Of a stretch of 64,000 nucleotides of DNA, positions 1-14,888 are shown piece after piece. The notes under the pieces are model-generated. The model saw only the letters and a program-made list of their open reading frames with translations. It did no database searches and was not told the origin of the DNA. Made by a program: the position numbers and the translations under genes. This DNA comes from Theobroma cacao (lineage: Eukaryota > Streptophyta > Magnoliopsida > Malvales > Malvaceae), in contig NC_030854.1 in assembly GCF_000208745.1 (NCBI RefSeq), positions 124,001-188,000 of the forward strand, in the 5' to 3' direction. How positions within the stretch are numbered: the first letter of the stretch is position 1; each line of letters starts with the position of its first letter.

Positions 1-61
1 GTGATCCCCTGTACTGGTCAGTGGTGGCACTGAACACAGGCGGTGAAAAGAAGAACACAAA

Positions 62-3000
62 TCAACAGCCATTTTTTATCGTCAAGTAGTAATCACCCAC
101 TGTCAAGAAGACATGTTCTCCCAGTGTCACTTCCACTGCAGGCTGATTTTCAATGCAACCAACTTCCATCTGCAACACAAAAGGAAAGAAGAAAGACAAT
201 TGAGGCAAAATACTACTCATGGGTGTCGGCCAACCACACTAGAATCTTACTGATGTATGTTACAATTGATGAGCAAAACAGACCTTGCCATGTCCATGCT
301 GAAACTCGGATTTCAAAGAAGAGTGATCCCTTGATAGCAGGTAAGTCTGCAGGCCTTGCGCAAATTTTGTATTTCCTGCAACCATTGAATAATGCAGTAA
401 GAGTAGAGAGAAAGACAGATGAGAAAAGAAAATTTCAGCTCTGTGACAGCAAAACATGATTTGATAAAACGCAGCCTAACCTGCATATAATGCTAGAATA
501 GCCTTTGACATGAAAAATAAGGCTGGTCTAGCCAAGCTTATTTTAAATGACATGTTAGAGATGCCTTCAAAATTCTCTTCACAAAGCACAACCTGCAAAT
601 TTTTTTGAAGTAAAACAATTGAATATAAACACACAAATTCTACAAGCATAATCAATGACAAATAGCTACTGTAATGCAAATTCAAAAAAGGGGCAAAATC
701 TTTTTTTTTTTTTTTTTGGGGAGGGGGAGGGGGGGATAACATCTGAAAAGAAAACACGATAACGCGTGTCCACTACAGATTTGGAGGTATTCCAAACCCA
801 AACTGAACAAACTTACTGTATGCAGCGGCATCATATTAGAAGAAAGCAATGGAGATCCAATTGTATCCCTAATGTAGGATTCCTGCCATAAGATACAAAC
901 TTAAGCTATTATATACAGCACACTGCAAATTACGATTTATGAGAAGTTAGGCATCACAATGCCTGACAAACAATGCAAATCGTGTGCCTTATTTAGAGGG
1001 ACTGGCACTCTCTCAGACAAAAAAATATTTCACAAATATATGATACAAGTACACACTCTTGCTCTCATGCACAAACAGCTCCATTCCTAGCAAAGAAATC
1101 TAGTTAAGGGATTTACCTGTAATTGGTAATTAATGATTATATTAAACAAGTGGTAAAATGTCCTCAATATTTCACCAAGAGATCATTATGTTCTCATAAA
1201 AATTGTTACTAGCATGAGATTCTCATTCCAGCAAACATAGGAATTGAGAAAAGACAAAGTTCATAACTTGTTTGACAAAAAAAAAAAAAAGAATTACCTG
1301 TGAGTTCAAAACTTGTTGGATGACTGACTTATCTTCATCCAATGACTCAAAGTAGACCTCCACCATATCCGTTGGTTCAAGGCCAGCTTTCTTTCGTAAT
1401 TTCTGGATTCTATTAACAACCTACAATAAATCAAGTTAAAAAAGTGCAATGCATCAGAAATAGTTTAGATATTGGCACTTCCAAAGAATTTAGTACTATA
1501 AACTTTTAATTGCCTGTTTCCATATCAAAGCAACAAATTTAGCTAACAACAATCTGGTCTGGCATTATCAACCAATAAAGGTTATCATATTTCCACAAAC
1601 ACAATTGCTAAACTAACAAGAACTGAAAGCAGAGGAAAAAATACCACATTTTTTAACTAGATTGACAAAGTGATTAACATGATGATTTATTTACCTCGCG
1701 TGCAACACCAGCTTCAAACAATGACTCGTCAGGACGTAAATCCAAAATCACCAAAACATCACCTACGGCAAAGAAATATGAGAAAAAAATGTGTAACCCA
1801 ATATGGTACTTCATGGGGGAGGGAGAGAGTCTTCTCCAGTTCAATATGCATAAATCACCAATCAGAATGTAATTAATAATCCTCACCATCTCCAACAGCA
1901 TCCATCTCTTTATCTGTCATGCCATCAGGACGTTTGAAATCCCGAACAACCTGAAAATTTTTGAAACAAATAAAACATTTATTTACTCAGTATATCTTAT
2001 ACCAACCACCTTTCTTGGTGAAGCAATTACATACAGCCATCATCATATATTCAAATGATGTAGAAACTTTAAGCAATCCCAGAGGAAGTAGCCTCCATCT
2101 CTTATTTCAAAAATGTATAGAAGCACAAACAAAAACTCAGCAGTTCTGGAAACAGCTACTCACTAATTTCCATGAAAATTGTATGATGTATTCCTATTTG
2201 TCCACTTAGGAAAACATTTATCCTTCCACGATGTTTCAAATGATGCCATCACTATAAAGACTAAAGAAAGAGATGGAGCAAAACAATTTTGACAAATACA
2301 TTGAACGAAATGCTAACTAATCTACCAGCATAAGTTGGCCCACCTTAATATCAGTCCTCTTCAAACAGTGCGTAGCAATAGTCACCTCTCCAGCTTCCTC
2401 AAAAGCTAAGATATCTTCCTGAGACATTGCTTTGACTCCCTTGGCAACAACTCCCATAGATTTCCCTAGTCGCTTGCCTAATACGCTACAACAAATAAGC
2501 AAATAATATCAGATGAATAGAGTTCATTCTGTAACCTTCTGCCTCCTCTCAAAAAAAGGGTAGAAGGGGCAGTGGGGAATAAAGGGGCCAATAGAATAAT
2601 TCCTTGCATACCTAAAATCAGGCTCTGCACGTAAAGAAGCGTACTTCAAAGTGTCATTGCATGGAACAAGGGACCTTATATTGAGCTCCTCCAATACATA
2701 CTATAGTAAAAGAACATGGGAAAAAAAAGATGAGAAAAATTAGACACAATGAACAAGGAAAATATTGCCCAACCATTAAATTTTTATTTCGATTGTAATG
2801 AGGTAAGATAAACAAAAAAATGGGCAACAGCTAAAATGAAATTTACCAAATTGCACTGAACAACAGAAGGTTTCTTTATTTTTTTCCATTTGATATAAAA
2901 AAGAATAGCAGCAAAAGAAGGAAGACAGCATTTCCTATCAGTACTACTAACTACAAGGACATTATAATTAGAACTCCAAGAATGACGGGAAGAAACAATG

Positions 3001-4034
3001 TTGATAATTGGCCTCAAATGCCTCCTTGAAAACTAGAAGAATTCCGAGTATAGATAATGATCAACAGGGAATAACAAGAGAGAACTAATAGGAGGAGGGG
3101 CACTCATTATACCGAGAGTGGCAAAAGGACTAAACAAAAGGTTCTACACTGTTAACGCACCTCTCTTAGTTTCCCAGCAATGTCATCAAGAAAGTCTTCG
3201 TCTTTATGAACAACTACCATCTCCCTACAATTACAATGAGGAAGAGAGTAAAGAAAGAGCAGCAGCACATAGCTAACAGAAATATGAAGCAAAAAATAGC
3301 TTATAAGCAGACCTTAGAGGTGTTTTGAGAGGCCTGTTATGACGCTCACGAATGTTGCGGGCAAGATCAATTATCTTCATCATCCTTGCCACGCTTTCTT
3401 CAATTCGCTCCCCTCTCTAAGATGGCAGTTGCATTTAATTCAACAAAGCAGCCAAATAATTAATTTAGAGAAGTATAATACAGCTGTATAATAAAAGAAT
3501 GAAATGTCCATACTTCTCAGACAACTCCAACTAAAAAACTTAGGGATCAAATCATTCATGAAGCCATTGACCAATCAACCATTAATGAGTTATATATACC
3601 AATCAATATTAGCATAATTACAACAAAGATGAACAATACCTTTCCTTCTTCTTGAGGAAAACTACAATAATGAATGCTTTCCTCTGCTCCATCACAAACT
3701 TTTCGCATATTTTGATAAAGAACCTCAGTGAAGAATGGCGTAAAGGGAGCCATAACCTTACATGCAGTTAGAAGCACCTGAAACCATAGTACAAATTCCT
3801 CAGCATATAATTAATTCTTAGACTGTTGCTGAACACATGATAGCAGGTTAGATGTAAGGAGTTTCCATTAAGAAAACCAGATGCTAGTACGTACATTATA
3901 AAGAGTAGAGAGAGCCATGCGGCAGTCTTCCTCTCCAGTACGGCCTTTTAGTCTCTTACGGTTGAATCTCACGTATATATTCGTAAGATTATCAAGAAAC
4001 TTCAATAGATATGGAACCACCTAAAACAATGTAA

Positions 4035-4070
<36 letters not shown>

Positions 4071-4096
4071 NATAGGTAACCAACCTAAACAATACT

Positions 4097-4140
<44 letters not shown>

Positions 4141-7100
4141 TATATTAGTCTTTTACCATGTGACAGAACATATGTACCACAAACTAGAACATAGAATCTA
4201 TCAAAAAAAGGCATCTCAAACAATATAAGGTAATATGGTAGCATACTAGTCACAATTTCCAAAACCAATTCAATCTCTTTCAAAGTATCACAGAATCAAT
4301 ATCAGCTTTGCTGAAAGTATTAATCTCATCACTATAGTAATACATAGTTCTTAAACCTTAAAAAGCTGGTATGGGCTGTCAAAGTTGCCATGCTGATGCT
4401 AAATTGGAATGCTCAAATTACAATTAAACTGTGAAATCTATATCTGAACCTAGAAAAATGTTAGCAATTATTTCAAAACTGAGTTTGGTATTATTTTTAA
4501 GGATTCTCAAATCAGTATATATTTAAGGAAATTCAGAAACGAATGTTGGTTTGTAGACAGAACCGTGTAAAGTCGATATCCGTCCATTTCTTCACGAACA
4601 AAGTGAACAAGACTCTGAGTCGCAGAGTTTATCCATTGGTCAAGCACATTAGATGACTTCTGAAGAATGGTGAGATCAATAGGAACAAATGGCGCACAAC
4701 CCTCATACTCAAGTCTTTTTGCATTCTGAACAAGGAACCTATATGCATTATACCATGGGAGGAAGACATCTTTGACCTGGGTAGAGATCAAGATAAGAAA
4801 TTAAGAAAACGCAGGTAGGAAAAGTGCAAAAGAACACAAAAATAAAAATATAAAGAAATGATGAGATGATACAAAACTCTCCAGAAGCAAAAGCTGGTAT
4901 GTGATAAAGCACAGAAAATACTCACAACACCAAAAACTCCTTCCTTTTTAAAACGTAAGGTCTCAGCCCGAACAACTGGGGAGTTTATAAGGTACAATCT
5001 TAAAGCATCCTGTAAAATTAAAAAAGATTTAAGGGACTGATGAGTAAAACAAATTATGTAACCAGAAAGAAATAAATAAAGACCACAAATGAGAAACTGG
5101 CCTAAATGTAGTGAATAGAAATAGAAAACGAATAAAAGAGAGATATGCTAAAAAATGACTTACAGCCCCATAGTCATTAATCACTTCCATGGGTGAAGGG
5201 TAATTTTTCAATCTTTTACTCATCTTCTTTCCATCTTCGGCAAGGACAAGCCCATTGCAAATAAGATTTCTAAATGCAGGTTTCCCGAATAATGCAGTTG
5301 ACAACACCATAAGAGTGTAAAACCTGCAAGGTGTAACAGAAGAAATAAAGTTCCAAAACTAAACTTCATTCCAGAAACTTCTGTGAGGATTAAACAAGGG
5401 GAAAACTGATTCATATAGGTACTTAAGCAAACTGTTACTGAAAAGTAATTAATTGTTTGATAACAACAATTGATGACACCACAACAAGAAATAAATAACA
5501 AACAAATGCATCCTCCTGCATGCAATCCAAAATAAATAAAAATTAAAAATTAATTTTGACATCACTGCTGGAAAGCAGCATAAGGAAAAACAATAAAAAA
5601 AAGGTCTGTCGTAGAATGAGAATGAAGGTCTGTCACAGGTTATCAATAAGACGGTAATTGAAGCATGGACTAATGAATTAAGATGGCAATCTAAACTTCA
5701 TAAGTACATATCCCCCAAGAGAAAACATTAAAGGGTTGTAACAAAATATAAAATGCTTTGGCATTAATCATGCATGTCAAATAAATTTAAAAGCAACAGT
5801 TAAATCACGACAAAATCAGCTACTCAAAGGCTTGTTAATTTTGTTTGCAAACAGTTAAAGTGCTTAAGACATCAGCTATGATCCAAATGTATTGCGAAAC
5901 CTGGTAATTATCATGAATAACAGATCTAAAAGTAAGGAACGAACCATCCACGAGTTTGATCTAGCCCCTCAGCCACAAAATGCCCAGGAAAATTTTTCTC
6001 AAAAAGTTCAACATTTTCAAATGGATAATGGATGTAAGCATAAGGCATCGATCCACTCTCAAACCAACAATCAAATACCTGCCAAAATAATTCCACATAA
6101 CTAAACTGTGTAAAAACCTGATGATACTGCGTGAAGACATAAAGTGAAATGAACAACTAACAAATGATGATGTTTTGCAGATGCTAAATCTAAAAATTTA
6201 GAACTCCAACCCAAGAATTAGAATCAGCCCAAAATTAACATTGATCAAATTTTAAGATGGGGTTGGATGTCAGCAACTTAAAATCTGATGAGTTTGTAAT
6301 GATAGCAAGAGCTCTTCGCATCAAAACAACCAAACTTCAGTAGCCTTACATCATCAATACGTCGAAGCACACCAAACTCTGGGCCACGGGTAGAAGGTAT
6401 AGTGATATGATCAATATTGTGACGATGAAGATCAAAGACCTGAAATAATAAAATTAAATTACACATAAAGGCACACATGTCTAAGCCCAAATATATTTAT
6501 ATCAGTAGAAAAACAAACAATGTAAAATTTCCAAGAGACCTAAATTAGAAAAAAAAAAAAGTGAAACACAATATTGAATTCAACACAAAAATAAATTTAG
6601 TGGACCCTGCCCCCAAAGCTACAATAATAAGGTAACGCCAGGCCAGATACAAACTGCGACACTGTCCACCATTTAAAATTTCAAACAATGCTTGCAATTA
6701 ATTACATAAGAAGGTACCAAACAATTGGCAATTTGAAACATGCAGGCCAACTCCTCAAAGCACAGGGATGAATTAATAAATTAATATTTCTTTCTCTTTA
6801 TATTACAGGCCAAGACTGCAGTGAAACACCCACTACCCATTGTATGTCCAAGCCAAGAAATAAAAGAAGGAAAATTTAAATCTATCATGACAACCCCCAG
6901 CCAAGGAGAGAAGGAGGACAAAGTGAAGACGAAAGGGAAAAAGATAAAAAGATAGGCCAAAGACACTTGTCTGCCTAAAGAGAGTAGCATCCTAACCATA
7001 AGAAAAGTAAGGAAGGAGAAAAATCAAACCTTAGCACCAGAAAGCCTTTCAAGTTTTTCAACAGAATCCATGACTATTACTTCCTCACCATCCTCACTAA

Positions 7101-10100
7101 TCCACATAGGAATTGGAGTGCCCCAAAATCTACTTCGACTAATAGCCCAGTCTCTTGCATTTTCCAGCCAATTGTGAAAACGTTTTTCCTGTAAAATGAC
7201 AAAAAGCAGGACAAGGTGAGAGTCCCAAAAAATTGACACAAGATTGAAATATTTTCATCGGCTTCAGAGGCATTGTTGAAGCTTTCATGAAGCTAAAATC
7301 CAGGCCCATGTAATCAGGATCACTATACCAGACCAATTGAGCTTGTTCGTACAAGTAACAATAAGAAGAATATGAATAGGCAGTGGAGAAAGCCATCTAA
7401 CCTTCACATAATCAGGTACCCAGTAGGTCTGTTTGTTGTTTTCTAATAATTGCTCTTTCAGTTGTTCCACCCGAACAAACCTAAACATATAACAGAGGGC
7501 TTAGCTTAATTAGTATAGAGCAAGCAAAAAAATTATTTCCAAAATCCTTGATACAGACATCAAAGTTCTTTATAGGTAACAACAGAATGTAGAAACAAGT
7601 AGAGCAGAGAAAGAAACAGCAATGCAGGAGCAATACGAACAGGAAAAAATAAAAAACATCAAACAAACTAGTTCATTAATAGCAATACCCAACCATACAG
7701 AGGATAAGAGGTTTCAAAGCATTACTTGAGTTTCCAAAGCAGATCAATTCAAATGCCTACCTCCACAAATGGAGTATATGCAACTAACACAATGAAAATT
7801 AGACACCGTTACGTCTACAACACCTTTCATAAATCACACAGGGATTAACTTTTGTACAATTTATTTACTCATTATAAACCTTCAGACATCATAATTTAGA
7901 ACGTCTTCCCTCCTTTTGCACATTCTAACCAACATTTCAAGTCTGCTATCACCCCCATTCACTACCAGTAAATAATTATTCATCCTCCAACTGACTGCAA
8001 TAGATGATATCAACAATGGTGGAGCTTCTTCCCTGTTCTATATCAACATCAAACCTTGCTGCAGAAGGCAATGCAAAAAATGCAGCATCCGCAAACCATC
8101 AAAGCCTGCAGCAGCCTACTCAATCGCGTATAGAAGTGATATGTATACACCAACTCATAGTTGCTCATTTATGCACATATTGACATAGAACTTACCAACC
8201 ATTAATAAGATAAACTTTCATTTGGAAATATTAATATATCCTTTCTACTTAAAAGAATTTTTAATGACCAATTAAGTATATCATTGCATAAAAAATAACA
8301 GGCACAGCACAAAAACAATTCAATTTTAATGAGCTTAATTTGATAATTGATGTTGCCAAGAAACACACTAGTCAACTAATGAACCATAAGAGATGAGAAA
8401 GCATTTTCCACATCTCTAATAGTTTCAGAAGAATCAATCAAAATTCAACAATATAATTAGCATTCCCTCGTCAATGTATTTGACAATATTACCATCAAAA
8501 GGATTGATAACTTAATGAACTAACAACTGGAATTAATGTATGAGTTGATTTTTGGCAAAACAGTAAAGATGAGGCATAGTATAACACTCATTACAGAAGG
8601 GTAAATAAAAAACATCAGCCAGTCTTAAACTGGTACTTTTATTAAGCAAAGTTATAATACACTGAGATTCTTTCCGAATAAGAGTGATAGAATCAGACAT
8701 ACCAGCTTGGAACAGCTCTATAAATAAGAGGAGTATCAGATCTCCAACAAAAGGGATAAGAATGTGTAAAAGTTCCAAGTTTAACAAGCCTGCCTTTTGC
8801 CTGAGAAATTAAGGAGGAGCTTGATAAAAATAAAGATAAAGAAAAGAAAGCATGAAAACATAGTGACGAACAAATTTTAAGACATTTTAACTAGATTCTT
8901 TTTTCTTTTTTCGCATATTATGATAATAACAACTATCAGCACTGACTTTAAGTTTTCATCAGAAGCCATGGATCCAACACAAGATCCCTATTATGGAGAT
9001 ATCAACATGATACAAGAGCTCACAAAGTGGTAATAAACAATAATCTCAAGTTCGTCACAGATGCTCAACAAGTTTCCTCTTTGCCTTCTACTAGTAATGA
9101 CTTCAATTAATAATTGACCAAACAAAATAAATAAATAAATAAAAGTTTGCATCAATTTGACCTTCATTGCTTCAATAATATCCTTATCTGCATCCTTAAC
9201 ATAACGCCCACTGAAGTCAGTAATTTTCCCAGTAAAGCAACCATCATCATCAACTGCTACAATCAAATTCTCTCCCTACAGGCCAAAAATAGGTAAATTA
9301 ATGCTAAAAGTAAAAAGAAGGATGATGTTAAACTGAGTGATAAAACACAATACAAGCTTGGATGCAAATCAGTATGGTGAATAAATGAAACAAAACTAAT
9401 GCTTCAATTTAATACACTAAATTTCAAAAAAAAAAAAGGAAATAACAAAATGCATTTGTGATAAAGGAAAACAACAGGTGACAGAAAGCATCTGAATTAT
9501 AATCAAATAGACATGGGAAATTTAAGCAGCATTCCTGCCTCAAGGACCTCAATTCCCCCAAAAGTTCATACATTCATGATAGATAATGGCAGAATGGGTG
9601 AACTGCAGCTCTCTCCCACCATTTTCACTAGAACTTAACCTTTCTTTGGCATTAAGTCTTAAAACACTGATTTAGGGATGAGCTAGTCCTACATTTCAAC
9701 ATCAAAATGTAGGAAAAAGAAGGGAAACTATATGTTCAGAGTCCAAGAAGACAACCAGACCATAAGTTCATAGGGAAAACATTTATCATGAGAAAACCAT
9801 CATCCAAGATCATCACCTTAGGCATGAGCACCAAAAGAAAAATATGCAACATGCATCAGAACCTATAAATCATAACTATTAAGGTTCAAAGAACATAATA
9901 CTTAAAGAAAAATATATTCAGAAAAAGCATTTAGGCCAAACCTTATTGATTATTTGGTTCCCAAGGCAAACTCGGTAATCATCTTCACCAAATGCAGGAG
10001 CACAGTGGACAATTCCAGTACCACTGTCATCTGTCACATAATTGTCAGCAATTACCCTAAAAGCAGCATTCGAGAACTCCAAGAAGTAGTTGAACAATGG

Positions 10101-12409
10101 TTCATACCTGCAACATATACTTCTTAGTATCGCACTTCAAAGAAACTGGCCTTGGCTCAAAACCATTTTTAAATATATCAAAAAGCCACCATCACAAATT
10201 TTAATGTTCTCTAGACACATCATAATGGGCAACCAATATCGATTGTCAGTGGTGCAGCTTATCTTTTATATTTACATTGTGCAGCAGATAACATACACTC
10301 ACAGGCTGCATTTCTTTTCTACTTATGAAGACCAGTAACTTTATAATATAGCATACTAGTGATCACCGAGATGGGATATCTGAAGCATCAAGTTGCCCAA
10401 AACTAGAGATCTCCTCATAATAACTTCCGAATTATTTGACGTCCTCTATACAAACAAATCTATGATGAATTTCAATGGATAGCAGGATAAAACATACATC
10501 ACCATCCAAAACAGAAATCTGACACTACCAACACAATTCCCAAAAGAATTGCCAGGATACAGCCCATATAAAGTTCTTTTATAAAGCCAACTAGGACAAA
10601 GTATAGATAACTATTCGCATGAATACTCACTTTGTCCCCACCAGTGAAGCCCCAGAAAATTTGTCTAAGACTTCATAGGAATCTGCTGTAGAATCTTTAG
10701 TGTTTTCACCTGAAGATCCTTTGGTCTTAGATTTCTTGGAATCACCAGAAGGTCTGTTAGCAGCATTAGACTTTGGTTTCTCAGTTGGAAGCTCAGATAA
10801 TCTAGACTCAGCAGCCACATAGATTTTTCCAGAGTACTTATTGCGAGCCTGAAATTTGATTACAAAACCCACATTTTCTTTAAAGGAAAAAAATGTATTC
10901 CTTATCTACATTAGCATGTACACACACCCACGTAAAATTTCAGACTCCTTGACTGATATGTCTTAGAAATAAAAGAAGATGCCGTTTAAGAATGTCAGCT
11001 TATTTATGCCTCATGCATCAATCAAGAAAGTGCTAGGAAGAGGCCTAAAGATTCATGCCGCTCAACATTATTATCCTATCCATTTGTGTAAAAGCATCAT
11101 AAATGTCAATAGATGAGATACATAACAGCTTAAGGGATAAAACATAAATTAAGCAATTATGAGCAAAGTTAAAAATGATTACTGATGTCCAATCAAAAAA
11201 AATTGACTACCAGACGTATGATGAAGAAGCAGGTTAGTCGGTGGAAGATCAAGTAATACAGTATTATGTATTAGCTAAAATTAAGATCATGTATTGCGCC
11301 AACCCAACATGCAGTAGATACAACATGATAGACAACTCCATCCATCTTGTGCTTATGACCTTAACAACTAACAGCTGAAAGCTAACAGACCTTCACATAG
11401 ACAAGGTTGGCATTGACACAAAGTGCAAGATTACTAGGAAGGGTCCATGGTGTTGTTGTCCAAGCCACAAAAGCAGCATTATCTGGAGCACCAACTATGG
11501 GAAAAGCGACCATTATTTCAGGATCAGGCACAAGCTGCACATTGAAGTAAGCATTGTTAGACATAACTGGGGTTAAAAAGAAAATAGTATTGGTGTTGAT
11601 CTTGGAACATTTTCAGAACGCCAACAATAATAAACAATTTGAGAACTAAAAAGACGAAATTATTAGATCAACTTGAGCAAAAATAATTAGAGTGATAATA
11701 AAATGATAACAAAATTACCTTGTAGTTCTCACCGGCTTCAAAATTAGATAGCGGGGTCTTGCAGCCAGTGCTGTATGGCATGACCTGCAACACAACATAT
11801 TAAGGCAGACAGTTTAAAGCAAGGAATGTTTCTAGTCCATTCGCAAGAAAAATGGAATGTAATTGTAAAACAGACCTTAAAGCCTTTATAGATAAGTCCC
11901 TTTTGGTAAAGCTGACCAAAAACCCACCAGACGCTCTCCATAAACTTCAAATCCATAGTCTTATAATCATTTTTGAAATCAATCCAACGCCCAGTCCTGC
12001 TGATGATGTCCTCCCACTCCTCCACATACCTAGTGACTACACTCCTACACTCCTCATTGTACTTATCAATACCCATGTCGAGAACTTGATCCCGGCGATT
12101 GATTCCGAGCTTGCGGTCGATCTCGCTCTCGACAGGGAGGCCATGGCAGTCCCAACCGAAGCGGCGGGTGACGTGGTGCCCAGTCATGGACTGGTAGCGA
12201 GTGACGATATCTTTAATGGTGCCAGCGAGGATGTGACCGTAATGAGGGAGGCCGGTGGCGAAGGGTGGACCGTCATAGAAAATGTATTCGGGCAGGTTCT
12301 GGGTGCGAGCCAGCTGACCCTTGAAAGCATCGATTTGGGACCAGTAGGAGAGGATGTGCTCCTCTTGGGAAGGGAAAGAAAAGTCCTTTCCCTCGGAGAC
12401 GTCCTCCAT
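62..12409 (-). CDS. Isoleucyl-tRNA synthetase, cytosolic (27 exons, 1184 aa)
   Basis: Class I aminoacyl-tRNA synthetase that charges tRNA-Ile for cytosolic translation. Exons, 5' to 3': 12409-11876, 11784-11719, 11534-11391, 10848-10631, 10107-9942, 9275-9162, 8800-8703, 7480-7402, 7188-7030, 6439-6350, 6078-5945, 5323-5164, 5009-4926, 4776-4564, 4020-3895, 3777-3640, 3416-3313, 3224-3161, 2700-2612, 2485-2344, 1950-1887, 1762-1695, 1420-1298, 882-817, 592-481, 375-284, 169-62. All introns are GT-AG and phases agree. Visible motifs: HIGH-type HYGH (about residue 56), WDCHG, the threonine-rich editing segment [11 protein letters not shown] (about 225) and GEDDY (about 361) of the CP1 proofreading domain, and KMSKR (634-638). 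The anticodon-binding and long eukaryotic C-terminal regions follow. Length matches plant cytosolic enzymes of roughly 1190 residues. The N-terminus starts directly in the catalytic core with no transit peptide, so cytosolic location is inferred. Some splice sites could shift by a few bases. Confidence 0.95.
4038..4145. repeat. (TA)n microsatellites in an isoleucyl-tRNA synthetase intron
   Basis: Two long TA runs lie in the intron between exons 4776-4564 and 4020-3895, separated by about 30 bases. An undetermined base sits at 4071 at the end of the first run. The similar sequence between the runs suggests local duplication or unresolved repeat length. Confidence 0.9.
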
Positions 12410-13444
12410 TGAAGGTTTTTGACTTGTTTGCTTCTGGGGTAGGGGGTCCGGTCCGGCTGGAGGGTGGAGGCGGAGGAAGACACCACGCGAGTGACCGCTA
12501 CTAGACGAGAAAATGAAACCAAGATGGGGTTTTAGTACTTGCTATTTTTTTGCTTTTACAAATTGCTCAAGGAATATGGCATCCAATTGAGTAAGAATAA
12601 CGCACCCATTTACATTTACATTTACATTTACATTTATGGCGTAGCATTCGATTTCACCATAACTTAATTTAAAATTTTTCTTGGGCGCAAAGGAAAGGAA
12701 AGGAAAGGAACCTCAGGTCATAAACGGGTCAAACACGGCAGGCCCAATGACTTTCTTGTTCAATATTCAGCTAAAGAATGACTAGGTAGAGTCAAATTTC
12801 AACATGGGTACTGGATTCAGGTATCTTGTTGTTGTATGTCTTCTTCTTCCCGCACTAGGCTAGGCCCAGATTAAACCAAAACTCCCATCAACAATGGGCT
12901 GAAGAGACCAATTTCTTTGAAACCAATATACAGATTCTATTTGGACCGGACCCAATCCATTCACACTTTTCTTGCTTGACTTGTGGACAAATGGCACATT
13001 CTTTCTTGCCTCATGCTCAGATTAATGTCGTAGGGAGTGAGGCAGATTTAAGGAACAGACGATTTTTGTTCTTTCTCAACGTGCTACGCCTATGAATGAG
13101 CCTCACTTTTCAATTACATCCTGCTACTTTCAAATCTTTCTTTCCACGGTTAATGTTATTCAAGGATAGGAGAGAGTAAATGGGTGGATTAGACAGTTTG
13201 GTCTACTATACCTAAACACCAAATGAATCAATTATTTTTAAAAAATTAACCAAATATAAAAAAAAAAAATCAAACATAAAATTGGTTTAGTTGATCCGAT
13301 TTTAGATCAATAGACCAAACTTTTATCATTTTTTTTTACAAATTAATATTAAAAATTATAAACTTCATCCATAATTTTATATATATATATATAATGATAT
13401 ATGATATGTATTGATAAGTAATACCGTGTGCTAATTATAACCGA

Positions 13445-13660
13445 GTGTGTGCGGTGTGGAAGGGCACATATCGATAATGACGAGTGATTCCAGCTATGTG
13501 CGGTGTGGGAGTGCACATGAGCTGATGACCGGTGGGGGATTCCAACCTTGTGCGGTGTGGGAGTGCACATGAGCTGATGACTAGTGGTGCTCTATATCCA
13601 GCTATGTGCGATGTGGGAGGGCACATGAGCTGAGGACCGTTGGGCGTATACATCCTTGTA
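13445..13660. repeat. Minisatellite, four imperfect copies of about 50 bp
   Basis: The core TGTGCGGTGTGG recurs at 13448, 13497, 13549 and, with one change, at 13605. Each is followed by GGGCACAT or GTGCACATGAGCTGATGA. Spacings are 49, 52 and 56 bp. The block is GC-rich inside otherwise AT-rich DNA, so it stands out as an inserted or satellite-derived segment. No coding function is apparent. Confidence 0.85.
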
Positions 13661-14858
13661 TATATATATATGCCATAGAGATAATCATATATGTTATAAA
13701 ATTGTTTATTTATGTTATAAANATATCATTTAAAATATATAACTTGTAATTTTGTATTAATATAGATTTATAAATAAATAAATATATATAACTAATATTA
13801 AATTATTATGAGTATGATTTGTATACGTACGAATAATATCTTAATATATTTTAAATATATTAGTAATTAAGTTTATTATCAATTCTTCTTAATATATAAA
13901 AAATATTATATATATATATATTAATATATAAAAAATAGTTCGGTTTTTTAGGTGAATTGGTCCAAAAATTTAAAATCGAGAACCGATCAAAAAATTAATT
14001 AGATCAAATATTTTGGACTAATTAATTCCATGAACCAATTAGACCAAACTATTTTACCTAAATTACATTTTATTTGAATGGATAATTGATCTAAATTGAT
14101 TTTGTTCACTGGAAGTGCAAAACAACAGCACTTGCCAATGACTAGCAGTAATAGAAGAACTCCTGTTAGACTTGTAAACAGTATGTGAAAGAGTTGTGTA
14201 AGTCTTTGCAGATTGTAATTGCTAGTATTCATCCCTTTGCTTCCATTACAAATGCTTTACAAGTGCCAAATGCCAACAGATTGTTTACCACTGGTACACA
14301 TTTTTAATATTTGATGAAGAAGTTGACCAAAATCCAGGATGACACCAACAAGACTAGGTTTGATTCTTTCATTACTTGATACCGTGAACACAATCCACAT
14401 GTCAGTGTATGGTGCCTGATATTCTGCCTCTCTTATCCTTAATAAATGAAGTTGGATGCACACCATTTTCATGGTTGATCAATGAATAATGGTGGAAGTT
14501 GCGTTTCTTAATTTTAAGATGTGATGACCTCGCAAAGTATCAACAATTGAAAGAAAACAAACAGTAGAAACAGTTGGAAGTTGAACCCTTTGCTCAAACT
14601 ATTCCTTACAAGACTGAATTCCCCAGGAGTCAAAACTCAAAAACATCTTGCGTCTGTCTATGGTTAGCTTATTATCTTAGCTGCCAGGTAGGCCTACACC
14701 GCTCAGTTAGGAATTAGGATGAATACAATTCTATTAAATAATAAATTAATAAATAGTTTCAACACTGAAAATTCGAGTTTGGCAGCATGCACCATCAATT
14801 ACGTGACATTGAAAAATCCGCCCCCTTTATCCTCTAGAAGGAAGGTTGAAAAACTTGC

Positions 14859-14866
14859 TATAAATA
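14859..14866 (+). promoter_or_regulatory. TATA-like box close to the GPX start
   Basis: TATAAATA lies only about 25 bases before the first in-frame ATG (14889). If it is functional, transcription would begin near 14890, and the first ATGs might be excluded from some or all transcripts. Confidence 0.4.
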
Positions 14867-14888
14867 GGTGGTCAGCTTTAGGAATGCA

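Larger units (their letters stand above)
12410..14888. other. Intergenic region between divergent IleRS and GPX genes
   Basis: No protein gene is seen. It should hold both promoters, since the flanking genes are transcribed away from each other. A six-base ACATTT repeat lies at about 12607-12637. From about 13195 to 14050 the sequence is very AT-rich and contains a tandem repeat (13445-13660) and an undetermined base at 13722. Short reading frames over the repeat are only by-products of its 49-56 bp period. Confidence 0.6.

Noticed and set aside
11852..12412. 186-residue plus-strand frame opposite IleRS exon 1
   Set aside because: It is a mirror frame of a highly conserved GC-richer exon; the minus strand is the real coding strand.
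13349..13653. His/Pro-rich frames over the 13.4 kb minisatellite
   Set aside because: They are produced by the repeat period and end in AT-rich noncoding DNA.
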